In this document: positions 20,355-30,619 of the stretch, piece after piece | Layout: each line of letters starts with the position of its first letter | Numbering within the stretch: the first letter of the stretch is position 1 | Origin: Halomonas ventosae | Lineage (GTDB): Bacteria > Pseudomonadota > Gammaproteobacteria > Pseudomonadales > Halomonadaceae | Reading direction: 5' to 3' | NCBI RefSeq assembly: GCF_004363555.1 | Contig: NZ_SNZJ01000012.1 | Location: 1 to 64,000 of the forward strand | DNA length: 64,000 bases | The notes under the pieces: model-generated | The model's database searches: none | Told to the model about the DNA's origin: nothing | The model's input: only the letters and a program-made list of their open reading frames with translations | Translations under genes and position numbers: made by a program

Positions 20355-21476
20355 ATGCACGGCATGTGGCGAGACGGCAATCACTTCGAACTGCTTCCCG
20401 AGGCGGCCCTCTTCCTGCCCTCGATGTTCGCGGCCGTCGACCGGGCGCGCCACTCCGTGCTGATCGAGCTCTACCTGATGGAATCCGGCCGGCTGGCCAG
20501 TGCGCTGATCGGGGCGCTGGTCCGCGCCGCCGAGCGCGGCGTCTCGGTGATGCTGCTGCTCGACGGCTATGGTGCCATGGGGCTCGCCACCGCCGATCGC
20601 CAGCGTCTCGAGGCGGGGGGCGTGGCGCTGCGCTTCTTCAATCCCCTGGGGATGCAGTCGCTGGTGCGCAACCTGACCCGGGACCACCGCAAGCTGGTGG
20701 TGGTCGACGGTGCCGAGGCCTTCACCGGTGGCTTCGGGGCCGTGGACGAGTTCCTGGATGCCTGGTACGAGGTGGCGATGCGCATCGAGGGGCCGGTGGT
20801 GGCCGACTGGGTGCGGCTGTTCTGCCGGCTCTGGGACTCCCCCATGAGTCGCGGGCCGGGCAGGGCCTCGCTGGTGCGCGGGCTGGAGCTCGCCACGCGC
20901 CAGCGCGAGGGCTATCGCGGCATGCGCGGCCGCGTGGTCTGGGGGCAGGGCTATCGCTACCAGGCGATCCGCCACTCGCTGCATCATCGGGTCGCGACCG
21001 CCGCGGAGCGGCTATGGATCTGTACCCCCTACTTCGTGCCCACCTTCACCCTGCGCATGCGCCTGGCCCGGGCGGCCCGGCGCGGCGTCGACGTGCGCCT
21101 GCTGCTGCCGGGCGAGCTCCACGACCATCCCGGCGTGCGCTATGCCGGCCAGCGCTTCTATGGCCGCCTGCTGCGGGCGGGGGTGCGCATCTTCGAGTTC
21201 CAGCCCACCTTCATCCATGCCAAGTTCTCGCTGGTCGATGACTGGGTCAGCCTCGGCTCGTGCAATTTCGACCACTGGAGCCTGCAGTGGAACCTGGAGG
21301 CCAACCAGGAGGTCGATGACCCACGTTTCGCCGCCGAGGTCGCCGGGCTCTTCGAGCGCAACTTCGCGTCGAGCACGGAGATCGACCCGGAGGCCTGGTC
21401 GCGGCGGCCACGCCTGCAGCGCTTTCGCGAGTGGCTCTATGGCACCCTGGACGGAATGCTGACGCGGCTTAGGTAG
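20355..21476 (+). CDS. phospholipase-D-type cardiolipin synthase (ClsB-like)
   Basis: Phospholipase D superfamily protein, 373 aa. Two HKD motifs are visible: HRKLVVVDGAEAFTGG near residue 115 and HAKFSLVDDWVSLGSCNFD near residue 290, each with downstream glycine and serine/asparagine. There are no N-terminal membrane hairpins, which favours the ClsB/YbhO type over ClsA. It would join phosphatidylglycerol with a second phospholipid. ClsC or another PLD-type transferase is the main alternative. Confidence 0.85.
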   Translation: MHGMWRDGNHFELLPEAALFLPSMFAAVDRARHSVLIELYLMESGRLASALIGALVRAAERGVSVMLLLDGYGAMGLATADRQRLEAGGVALRFFNPLGMQSLVRNLTRDHRKLVVVDGAEAFTGGFGAVDEFLDAWYEVAMRIEGPVVADWVRLFCRLWDSPMSRGPGRASLVRGLELATRQREGYRGMRGRVVWGQGYRYQAIRHSLHHRVATAAERLWICTPYFVPTFTLRMRLARAARRGVDVRLLLPGELHDHPGVRYAGQRFYGRLLRAGVRIFEFQPTFIHAKFSLVDDWVSLGSCNFDHWSLQWNLEANQEVDDPRFAAEVAGLFERNFASSTEIDPEAWSRRPRLQRFREWLYGTLDGMLTRLR

Positions 21477-21558
21477 CGCCAGCGACGAGCTGCGCGCCGC
21501 CAAGGTGCAAGGATGGATCTGTCTTGACTCCTGGTCCCCTTGTGACTCGCTTGGCCGC

Positions 21559-22209
21559 CTATCGACGGCCCTTGCCGCGCCCGGCGGGCTGCTTGCGGCG
21601 TGGCCTGGGCTTGGGCGTTTCCGGGGGGACGCGATAGTGCAGGTAGAGGTCCAGCACCAGTTCTGGCAGCTGGGAGACGAGGCCCTCGAGGCGCGTTGCA
21701 TCCCCGGCGAGCTCCGCCATGTCGGGCTCGTCCTCGAACAGCCCCGAGAGCAGCATGAAGGGCAGCAGCAGGGTGGCGGCGGCCTCCTCGTCATCGGCGA
21801 ACCAGGCGGCCTCGTCGAGGAACACCCCCTCCATGAAGCCGGCGCACCAGTCGCCGATCGGCGTCTCCTCCGGGGCGCTGCCGGCGAGCTCGAGCTCGAA
21901 GGGCAGCTCCGGGAGGCCGCCCGCCTCCAGCACCTCGATGGCGTTGTGCCTGAGCCGCTCGAGCAGCCCCAGGATGGTCTCGCGCTCGGCGTCATCCGCG
22001 AAGGCCGGATCGCCATGGAACAGCTCGGCGACCCAGGCCGCCGCGGGGGTGTCGCGTGGCGCCACGGCCAGGGCCACCAGGAAGCCGTGGGCGCCGATCA
22101 GGTCCAGGGCGTCGGCGTCGACCCGCTCGGAGTCGAGGAAGTCGTCGAGCAGGTCGAGCTCGTCGTCCTCGAGCAGCGGCTGGGGGAGGGGCGTTTCGGC
22201 ATCGGACAT
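21559..22209 (-). CDS. YecA/YgfB (UPF0149) family protein
   Basis: Acidic, helical protein of the UPF0149 family, 216 aa. The LDDFLDSERVDADALDLIGAHGFL region and the WCAGFMEG motif are typical. The last 25 residues are strongly basic (PRPRRKQPAGRGKGRR split across the end) in place of the zinc-binding SecC-like tail seen in some relatives; I see no cysteine cluster. Function of the family is unclear. A degenerate series of CAAG/CAGG units follows the stop. Confidence 0.82.
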   Translation of the reverse strand: MSDAETPLPQPLLEDDELDLLDDFLDSERVDADALDLIGAHGFLVALAVAPRDTPAAAWVAELFHGDPAFADDAERETILGLLERLRHNAIEVLEAGGLPELPFELELAGSAPEETPIGDWCAGFMEGVFLDEAAWFADDEEAAATLLLPFMLLSGLFEDEPDMAELAGDATRLEGLVSQLPELVLDLYLHYRVPPETPKPRPRRKQPAGRGKGRR

Positions 22210-22284
22210 GACGGCTCTCGCAGGGAAGTCGTGGGCATGGGGAAGGCTTTACGCCTCGACACGAAGGCGCCATTCTAGCATCCC

Positions 22285-22833
22285 ATGACTAGGCCCGCGC
22301 TTCCCGACCCCGACCCCGCCCGGCTCGATGCCCTCGACCGGTCCGCCCTGCACCGCACGCTCCTGGCGCGGGTCGAGGCGGCCTGGCGACTGTGTCGCGA
22401 ACTGCACCCCGGGCTGCCGCGCCCGGCGGTGTGGCTCGACCTGCGCGGCAAGTGTGCCGGCCAGGCGCACTTCGGTCGCGGCGGGCTGCGCTTCAATCCG
22501 GTGCTGCTGGAGGAGAATCGCCTCGCCTTCCTGGTCGAGGTGGTGCCCCACGAGATGGCCCACTGGCTGGTGCATCACCTGGAGGATGGCCACCTCGCGC
22601 GACCCCACGGTCGCGAGTGGCAGACCGTGATGCGCCGCCTGTTCGGCGTGGCGCCCAGGACCACCCATCGCTTCGACACCGGCCGTGCGAGCCCGGCACC
22701 CTACCGCTACCGCTGCGGCTGCCGGGAACACGGCTTCACTGCCCGGCGGCATGCCCTGGCCCGACGGGGGCGGGGGTATCGCTGCCGGCACTGCGCTGAG
22801 ACCTTGGTCTATCTGGGCCGTTCCGCTTCCTGA
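22285..22833 (+). CDS. SprT-like zinc metalloprotease domain protein
   Basis: SprT family, 182 aa. The metal site is HEMAHWLVHH near residues 92-101, with the third histidine in RPHGREW. A C-terminal zinc-ribbon is indicated by CGC, a histidine and the CRHC pair. Bacterial SprT has no firm function; the eukaryotic relative Spartan digests DNA-protein crosslinks, which is only a hint. Divergent from the UPF0149 gene. Confidence 0.88.
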   Translation: MTRPALPDPDPARLDALDRSALHRTLLARVEAAWRLCRELHPGLPRPAVWLDLRGKCAGQAHFGRGGLRFNPVLLEENRLAFLVEVVPHEMAHWLVHHLEDGHLARPHGREWQTVMRRLFGVAPRTTHRFDTGRASPAPYRYRCGCREHGFTARRHALARRGRGYRCRHCAETLVYLGRSAS

Positions 22834-22875
22834 TTTATCTTGTAAGTCATTGTCATGGAAAAGAAAAATGTTTCT

Positions 22876-22914
22876 ACCAATGTCTAAAGGGAAGCCCGCG
22901 TGCTGACGTATATG
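22876..22914 (+). promoter_or_regulatory. acs control site: candidate CrbR operator and -10
   Basis: ACCAATGTCTAAAG at 22876-22889 matches a motif repeated in the intergenic region near 33 kb. A -10-like TATATG follows at 22909-22914, so the motif would cover the -35 position, as expected for an activator-dependent promoter without a good -35. The operator role is inference. Confidence 0.45.
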
Positions 22915-23008
22915 CTGTGAGCAGGTTTTATGGGGCCGGCCCGCCCAACAGCTACGCGGCCGGCAACATCCACCTGGAGGGTCCATCCCCCTGGACAGAG
23001 GCATATCC

Positions 23009-24958
<1,950 letters not shown>

Positions 24959-25004
24959 GGTCCTGCCCGCCCGGCGGCTATTGCCTGCCGCCCTATGGCA
25001 TGCC

Positions 25005-25028
25005 AAGCCGGCCCCTCGGGGCCGGCTT
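25005..25028 (+). terminator. acs rho-independent terminator
   Basis: AAGCCGGCCC pairs with GGGCCGGCTT around a CCTC-type loop, followed by CTTTGT. Position is 47 bases after the acs stop. Confidence 0.8.
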
Positions 25029-25171
25029 CTTTGTGCTCGGTCATGGGAATGTCGACAATATCCCGAGAGCCCTTGGGAATCGCCGTGGCCATGGGGTAAC
25101 ATGCGGACAACAACTGTAGAGCCCAGCGTGGCGGCCGTCGTTCCGCTGCTCGAGGAACCGGAGGAAGACCC

Positions 25172-25834
25172 ATGGCCTTTGCCCAGAAATTCATCGTTGC
25201 CGATGACCATCCGCTGTTCCGTGCGGCCCTGACCCAGGCTCTGCGCCAGCTGGCGCCCCAGGCCGAGATCGTCGAATCCGACACCATGGAGGCCACCACC
25301 GAGGTGGTCACCCGCCATCCCGACGCCGACCTGATCCTGCTGGACCTGCACATGCCGGGCGCCCATGGCTTCTCGGGCCTGATCCAGCTGCGCGGCCAGA
25401 CCCCGGATATCCCGGTGGCGGTGGTCTCGGGCAGCGACGAGGTCCACGTGGTGCGCCGCGCCATCGACTACGGCGCATCGGGCTTCATTCCCAAGTCCTC
25501 GTCCCTGGCGCTGATCGCCGAGGCGGTGGGCGAGATCCTCGATGGCGAGGTCTGGTTGCCGGCCGAGATGGCCGCGGCCCTGGGCGAGGCCAACGAGGAG
25601 GAGACCAAGTTCGCCGAGGCCATCGCCTCGCTGACGCCGCAGCAGTTCCGGGTGCTCAACATGCTTACCGAGGGGCTGCTCAACAAGCAGATCGCCTATG
25701 AGCTGAGTGTCTCCGAGGCCACCATCAAGGCGCATGTCACCGCCATCCTGCGCAAGCTGGGCGTGCATTCGCGCACCCAGGCGGTGATCGCCGCCCAGAA
25801 GCTCGAGGTCGAGCCGCCGAAGGTGGAGTCGTAG
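25172..25834 (+). CDS. crbR: LuxR/NarL-type response regulator (CrbR/ErdR-like)
   Basis: Two-domain response regulator, 220 aa. The receiver has the acidic pair D11-D12, phospho-acceptor D58 in ILLDLHMPG and the conserved lysine in IPKSS. The C-terminal GerE helix-turn-helix is LTPQQFRVLNMLTEG through the recognition helix VSEATIKAHV. CrbR (Vibrio, Pseudomonas; ErdR in Pseudomonas) activates acs with the transporter-linked kinase CrbS. The neighbours here (acs, a CrbS-like kinase, a VC_2705 symporter) support the same role. The symbol is by context and domain match, not by alignment. Confidence 0.8.
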   Translation: MAFAQKFIVADDHPLFRAALTQALRQLAPQAEIVESDTMEATTEVVTRHPDADLILLDLHMPGAHGFSGLIQLRGQTPDIPVAVVSGSDEVHVVRRAIDYGASGFIPKSSSLALIAEAVGEILDGEVWLPAEMAAALGEANEEETKFAEAIASLTPQQFRVLNMLTEGLLNKQIAYELSVSEATIKAHVTAILRKLGVHSRTQAVIAAQKLEVEPPKVES

Positions 25835-25840
25835 GGCAGA

Positions 25841-25889
25841 GCGCCGAGCGCCGAGCGCCGAGCTGCAAGCGCCAAGGCGCAAGCTTCAA
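25841..25889 (+). repeat. seven-heptad repeat after the crbR stop codon
   Basis: Seven 7-base units: GCGCCGA three times, GCTGCAA, GCGCCAA, GGCGCAA and GCTTCAA. The tetranucleotide CGAG or CAAG recurs at 25845, 25852, 25859, 25866, 25873, 25880 and 25887, an exact period of seven. The array starts six bases after the crbR stop and ends nine bases before its terminator. Confidence 0.85.
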
Positions 25890-25897
25890 GGAAACGC

Positions 25898-25921
25898 GAA
25901 ACCCACCGTCAGGTGGGTTTC
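25898..25921 (+). terminator. crbR rho-independent terminator
   Basis: GAAACCCACC pairs with GGTGGGTTTC around a GTCA loop, followed by TTGTTTC. It lies between the heptad array and the octamer array. The A/T-rich base of the stem could also serve crbS on the other strand. Confidence 0.85.
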
Positions 25922-25940
25922 TTGTTTCAGGTCTCAATGT

Positions 25941-25980
25941 TTTGGCAGTTTGGCAGTTTGGCAGTTTGGCAGTTTGGCAG
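25941..25980 (-). repeat. five perfect 8-base tandem repeats after crbS
   Basis: TTTGGCAG is repeated five times without a mismatch over exactly 40 bases. In crbS sense the unit is CTGCCAAA. One base separates the array from the crbS stop codon at 25982-25984. The unit resembles the CTGCAAG heptad seen after bepA with one extra base. Confidence 0.95.
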
Positions 25981-25981
25981 C

Positions 25982-28900
25982 TTAGCCGCTTGGCGCCCGG
26001 CTGGCCTGCAGGGTCCGGGTCAGCAGGGCGCGCAGGGCGGCGGGGCGCACCGGCTTGAGCAGCAGCTGGTAGCCGGCGCGCCTGACCTCCTCGGCCACCT
26101 CCTCGGTGCGGTCGGCGGTGATCACGATGCCGGGCACCGCGCCCTCCAGCCGCTCGCCGAGCGCCTCCAGGGCCATCAGCCCGGTGACCTCGTTGTCCAG
26201 GTGGTAGTCCGCCAGGATCGCGTCCGGGTCGCCGTCCAGGTGGCGCAGCACCGACTTGGCGCCACCGATGGTGGTGGCCGTGAAGACCTCGCAGCCCCAG
26301 CCCGAGAGCATCGCCTTCATGCCCTCGAGGATCAGGGACTCGTTGTCGATGCAGAGGATCCGCGTACCGGCGAGCTTGTTGCCGGCACGCTTCGGCGCGG
26401 CATCCTCGGCCTGCTCGGTCGCGGTGCGCGGGGCCACCACCGGCACGCTGACCGAGAACATGGTGCCGCAACCCTCCTTGGAGCGCACCCGGATGGGGTG
26501 GTCGAGCACCCGCGCCATGCGATCGGCGATGGAGAGCCCCAGGCCCAGGCCCTTCTCGCTCTCCTTGTGCCGCGTGGCCTGATCGAGGCGCCGGAACTCC
26601 TGGAAGATCTCGAGCTGCTTGGCCTCGGGGATCCCCGGGCCCGAGTCCCAGACCTCGATGGTGATGCGCTCGGCATGGCGGCGGCAGCCCAGCAGCACCC
26701 GGCCGGCCTGGGTGTAGCGAATGGCGTTGGAGAGGAAGTTCTGGATGATTCGGCGCAGCATCTGGGGGTCGCTGTCGACCCACTGGCGGGTCGGCACCAC
26801 CACCAGGTCCAGGCCGCGTTCCTCGGCCATCACCTCGAACTCGGCACGCAGCGGCTGGATGATGTCGGCCAGGGCAAAGTGGCTGCGCCGCGGCGTGAGG
26901 GCGCCGGCATCCAGCTTGGAGATGTCGAGCAGGGTGCCGAGCAGCTCCTCGGCGGCCTGCAGCGAGTTGTCGATATGGCCGATGGTGCGCTTCATGTCCT
27001 CGGCCGCCATCTCCTGGGCCAGCGCCGAGGTGAACAGCCGCGCGGCATTGAGCGGCTGCAGAAGGTCGTGGCTGGCGGCGGCCAGGAAGCGGGTCTTGGA
27101 GGCGTTGGCATCCTCGGCGAGCTGCTTGGCCTGGCGCAGGGCGAGCTCGGCCTCGGCGCGAACCCGGTTCTCCTGGCGCAGGGCCGCGTTGGCCTCGGAG
27201 AGCGCCTGGGTGCGCTCGCGCACCCGCTCCTCCAGGGTCTCGTTGGTCTCCTTGAGGGCGATCTCGGCCAGGCGGCGTTCGGTGATGTCCTGGTAGAGGG
27301 CGAAGAAGCCGAGTATCGCGCCGCTGTCGCCGAAGTGCGGTGTATAGGTGACCAGCATGTAGCGCCGGTCGTCGCCGATGGGCAGCGAGACCTCGAAGTT
27401 GACCCGCTCGCCGGCCAGGGCGCGCTCGATCCACGGTGCCCGCTCGCGGGCCATGTCGGGGTCCATCACCTCTTCCACGCGCTTGCCGATCACCGCGTTG
27501 CGGTCGATGCCGAAGGCCTGCTCGTAGGCGCGGTTGGTGAAGAGGTAGCGGCACTCCTTGTCGAAGTAGGCGATCAGCGCCGGCACGTTGTCGGTGTAGA
27601 TGCGGATGTTGTTCTCGGAACGGATCAGCGCTTCCTCGATGCGCTTCTGCTGGGTGATGTCCTGATAGCTGTAGACGAAGCCGCCCCCCGGCATGGGATT
27701 GCCCTGCACCTCCAGCACGCTGCCATCCTGGCGGTAGCGCACGTAGCGGTGGGGGTGGCCCTCGCGGATGTTGTCGATCAGCAGCCGCACGTGCTCCTCG
27801 GGATCGCCGGGGCCGTACTCGCCGTTGTGGGCGTTGTAGCGAAAGATCTTGTCCATCGGGGCGCCGACGCGGATCAGGTGGTCGGGGAAGCGGAACAGCT
27901 CCAGGTAGCGCTGGTTCCAGACCACCAGGCGCAGGTTCTGGTCGACCACGCTGATGCCCTGGTTGATGTTCTCGATGGTGGCCTGCAGCAGCGCGCGGTT
28001 GAACTCCAGCACCTGGGAGGCCTCGTCGACGATGGAGATCACGTCCGAGATGCCGATGCCGCGCCCCTGGAGGGCCGAGTTGACCACGATGCGGGCCGAG
28101 GAGGCGCCGAGCACCGAGGCCAGGAAGCGCTCGGTGAACTGGATCACGTCGATGGAGGCGCGGGTGTTGTCCTCCAGCGGCTTGCCGGTGCGCCGGGCGT
28201 AGTCCTCGAAGGCGCGGCTCACCTGGCCGGCGCCCAGGAAGCGCTCGCAGAGCACCTTGAGGTCGCCCACGGTGGTGGCACCGGTCCAGGGGCGGTTCAC
28301 CGAGGTCTGGCGGGTCTCGACGCTGTCGACGAACAGCGAGGCCTGGATGCGCTCGACCACCCGCTGGGGCGTCATCTGGGAGACGAAGATGTAGCAGAAG
28401 AGGTTCACGCCCAGGGAGAGCATCACGCCATGGGTGAAGCTGTCGCCGACGTTGAGTCCGAACAGCGAGGTGGGGGCCAGCCAGGCAATGCCCAGCGGGC
28501 CGCCGTCGAGCCAGTGCCCGGGCAGCACGCCGGCCCCGATCAGGGTGGGCATCAGCAGGCTGTAGGCCCAGATGGCGAAGCCGGCGTTCATGCCGGCGAT
28601 CACCCCGAGGCGGTTGCCGCGCTTCCAGTAGAGGCCGCCGATCAGCGCCGGGGCGAACTGGGCTGCGGCGGCGAAAGAGAGCATGCCGGTGCTGGCCAGC
28701 GAGCTGAACTCGCCGATCAGCTGGTAGAAGCCATAGGCCATGGCCAGGATCACGGCGATGGTGATGCGCCGGGCGCGCAGCACCAGTCGCCCGTAGTCAC
28801 GCGGCTTGGTATCGAACCAGCGCAGGCGGAACAGGGCGGGGATGACGATCTCGTTGGAGATCATGATCGACACCGCCACCGCGGCCACGATCACCATGCC

Positions 28901-29926
28901 GGTGGCCGCCGAGAAGCCGCCGATGAAGGTCAGCAGCGTCAGCCACTCGTTGCCCGCGGCCATGGGCAGGGCCAGCACATAGGTATCCGGCTCGATGCCG
29001 CTGTCGGCGAAGATGGTCAGGCCGGCCGCCGCAATGGGGATGACGAAGAAGGCGAAGGCCAGCAGGTAGAGCGGGAACAGCCAGCGGGCCTTGGTGGCGT
29101 CGTCGCGGTGTATGTTCTCCACCACCGCCACGTGGAACTGGCGGGGCAGGCAGAGGATGGCCAGCATGGCCAGCAGGGTCTGGGCCCAGAAGCTCTGGCC
29201 GAAGTCCTGGTCGGCGAGCTGACGCTGCAGCTCGAGCTGGGTCTCGGCGCGGCCCAGCAGGTCGCCCAGGCCGTCGAACATGCCCCAGGTGACGTAGGCC
29301 CCGAGGGCCAGGAAGGCGAGTAGCTTGACCAGCGACTCGAAGGCCACGGCGTGGATCAGGCCCTCGTGGTGTTCGGTGGCGTCGGTGTGGCGGGTGCCGA
29401 AGAGGATGGCGAAGGCCGCCATCACCACCGCCACGTAGAAGGCCGTGTCGCCGAACAGCGGCGCCCGGGTGATGTCGCCTGCATCGGTGATCACGCTGAA
29501 GGAGGTGGAGACCGCCTTCAGCTGCAGGGCGATGTAGGGCAGGGTGCCGATCAGCGCCACCAGGCTGGCGAAGGCCGCCAGCGACTGGGTCTTGCCGTAG
29601 CGCGAGGCAATGAAGTCGGCGATGGAGGTGACGTTCTGGTGCTTGGCGACGCGGATCATCTTGGCCAGCACCGGCCAGAACAGCAGCAGGGTGAGGATCG
29701 GCCCGACGAAGATGCTGGCGAAGGACCAGCCCGCCGTGGCTGCCTGGCCCACGGCGCCATGGAAGGTCCAGGAGGTGCAGTAGATGGCCAGTGCCAGGCT
29801 GTAGATCACCGGGCGGCGCCGGCTGGCGCCGTGCTCCCGGGCATGGCGGTCGCCCCGCCAGGCGATGGCGAACAGCACGGCGATGTAGAGCAGTGAAACG
29901 GCGATCAGCAGCCAGCCAGCGAACAT
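25982..29926 (-). CDS. crbS: SLC5-transporter-coupled hybrid histidine kinase (CrbS-like)
   Basis: 1314-aa membrane sensor. Residues about 1-500 form a sodium/solute symporter-type domain of roughly 13 membrane segments. Next come a linker (about 510-620, where a STAC domain is expected), two PAS domains (about 650-760 and 775-890, the first starting ISVVDQNLRLVVWN), a coiled coil and a histidine kinase with phospho-acceptor H953 in AAASHDLLQPLN. Kinase motifs are SNAIRYT, DSGPGIPE and GLGLGLSIA. A C-terminal receiver has phospho-acceptor D1240 in LADYHLD. CbrA, MxtR and CrbS share this layout; only the CbrA type lacks the terminal receiver. Together with adjacent crbR and acs this favours CrbS/MxtR. 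Last gene of the DUF4212-symporter-unknown-crbS run. Confidence 0.85.
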   Translation of the reverse strand: MFAGWLLIAVSLLYIAVLFAIAWRGDRHAREHGASRRRPVIYSLALAIYCTSWTFHGAVGQAATAGWSFASIFVGPILTLLLFWPVLAKMIRVAKHQNVTSIADFIASRYGKTQSLAAFASLVALIGTLPYIALQLKAVSTSFSVITDAGDITRAPLFGDTAFYVAVVMAAFAILFGTRHTDATEHHEGLIHAVAFESLVKLLAFLALGAYVTWGMFDGLGDLLGRAETQLELQRQLADQDFGQSFWAQTLLAMLAILCLPRQFHVAVVENIHRDDATKARWLFPLYLLAFAFFVIPIAAAGLTIFADSGIEPDTYVLALPMAAGNEWLTLLTFIGGFSAATGMVIVAAVAVSIMISNEIVIPALFRLRWFDTKPRDYGRLVLRARRITIAVILAMAYGFYQLIGEFSSLASTGMLSFAAAAQFAPALIGGLYWKRGNRLGVIAGMNAGFAIWAYSLLMPTLIGAGVLPGHWLDGGPLGIAWLAPTSLFGLNVGDSFTHGVMLSLGVNLFCYIFVSQMTPQRVVERIQASLFVDSVETRQTSVNRPWTGATTVGDLKVLCERFLGAGQVSRAFEDYARRTGKPLEDNTRASIDVIQFTERFLASVLGASSARIVVNSALQGRGIGISDVISIVDEASQVLEFNRALLQATIENINQGISVVDQNLRLVVWNQRYLELFRFPDHLIRVGAPMDKIFRYNAHNGEYGPGDPEEHVRLLIDNIREGHPHRYVRYRQDGSVLEVQGNPMPGGGFVYSYQDITQQKRIEEALIRSENNIRIYTDNVPALIAYFDKECRYLFTNRAYEQAFGIDRNAVIGKRVEEVMDPDMARERAPWIERALAGERVNFEVSLPIGDDRRYMLVTYTPHFGDSGAILGFFALYQDITERRLAEIALKETNETLEERVRERTQALSEANAALRQENRVRAEAELALRQAKQLAEDANASKTRFLAAASHDLLQPLNAARLFTSALAQEMAAEDMKRTIGHIDNSLQAAEELLGTLLDISKLDAGALTPRRSHFALADIIQPLRAEFEVMAEERGLDLVVVPTRQWVDSDPQMLRRIIQNFLSNAIRYTQAGRVLLGCRRHAERITIEVWDSGPGIPEAKQLEIFQEFRRLDQATRHKESEKGLGLGLSIADRMARVLDHPIRVRSKEGCGTMFSVSVPVVAPRTATEQAEDAAPKRAGNKLAGTRILCIDNESLILEGMKAMLSGWGCEVFTATTIGGAKSVLRHLDGDPDAILADYHLDNEVTGLMALEALGERLEGAVPGIVITADRTEEVAEEVRRAGYQLLLKPVRPAALRALLTRTLQASRAPSG

Positions 29927-30005
29927 GCACTCTTCTCCCTTCCGGATGCGCCCATTCTAAGGCAAGGCAGGCCCCCGGAGCAGCCGCGGGCGTGCAGGCG
30001 CCGGG

Positions 30006-30521
30006 TCAGCCCTCCGTGCAGAGGGCGCGGTGGAGCGGGCTTTCGGCCTCGACGCGGCGCATCTGCTCGGTGGCCGGGGTCCGTGATTCGCCTTCCAGGG
30101 GCAGCATTTCCCGGGTCGCGCAGTTCATCAGGTAGGCCTGGTGGCTCACCTGGTCCACGTACTCCTTCTCGAAGCGGTAGAGGATGAACTCGACCAGACG
30201 CCCGCCATCGCCGCGGCTCACCGCCAGGTTGTCCAGGTCCACGATGGTGAAGGCCGTGGTCATGGGGAAGGCGAAGGTCCAGGGGCGCCAGAACATCTGG
30301 CCCTCCTCCACGGAGACCACCTCGGCGGATTCGGGCAATTGCTGCTGCTTGTGCTCGAACCAGGTGTATTCGGTGTAGATCTGGTAGCCGAGCATCCCCA
30401 GGCCACCGAATGCCGGAATGATCCAGCGCGGCAGTCGCTTGCCGCTGGCCAGGCGCAGGATCAGGCCGATCCCCGCGGCGCCGAGGCCGGCGAAAACCGC
30501 CGCTATCAGGTGCCATATCAT
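30006..30521 (-). CDS. uncharacterised two-helix membrane protein in the acetate locus
   Basis: 171 aa, no family recognised. Residues 1-22 and about 30-48 are hydrophobic and probably span the membrane. A soluble region of about 120 residues follows, with a hydrophobic AFPMTTAFTIVDLD stretch near 85-98, two cysteines (in NCATRE and near the C-terminus), and a charged tail. It lies between the symporter and crbS on the same strand, 79 bases before crbS, with AAGGA before its ATG. The operon position suggests a helper for transport or sensing; this is inference. Confidence 0.75.
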   Translation of the reverse strand: MIWHLIAAVFAGLGAAGIGLILRLASGKRLPRWIIPAFGGLGMLGYQIYTEYTWFEHKQQQLPESAEVVSVEEGQMFWRPWTFAFPMTTAFTIVDLDNLAVSRGDGGRLVEFILYRFEKEYVDQVSHQAYLMNCATREMLPLEGESRTPATEQMRRVEAESPLHRALCTEG

Positions 30522-30541
30522 GGTTCATGCGTCCTTGAAAG

Positions 30542-30571
30542 CGATCGGGCTTCCCTGAGGAAGCCCGATCG
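30542..30571 (-). terminator. intra-operon hairpin after the symporter gene
   Basis: A perfect 13-bp stem (CGATCGGGCTTCC with GGAAGCCCGATCG) and a four-base loop, about 50 bases after the symporter stop. The tail in the direction of transcription is CTTTC, so termination may be partial, lowering expression of the unknown protein and crbS relative to the symporter. Confidence 0.7.
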
Positions 30572-30619
30572 GTAGTGGTTGGTCTGGCCCGGCTAGCCGG
30601 GCCAGGTGGCCATTATGGC

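Noticed and set aside
25913..29323. Open frame of over 1100 codons opposite crbS
   Set aside because: The crbS frame has complete kinase, PAS, receiver and transporter motifs; the opposite frame has low-complexity composition and runs through the octamer repeat.
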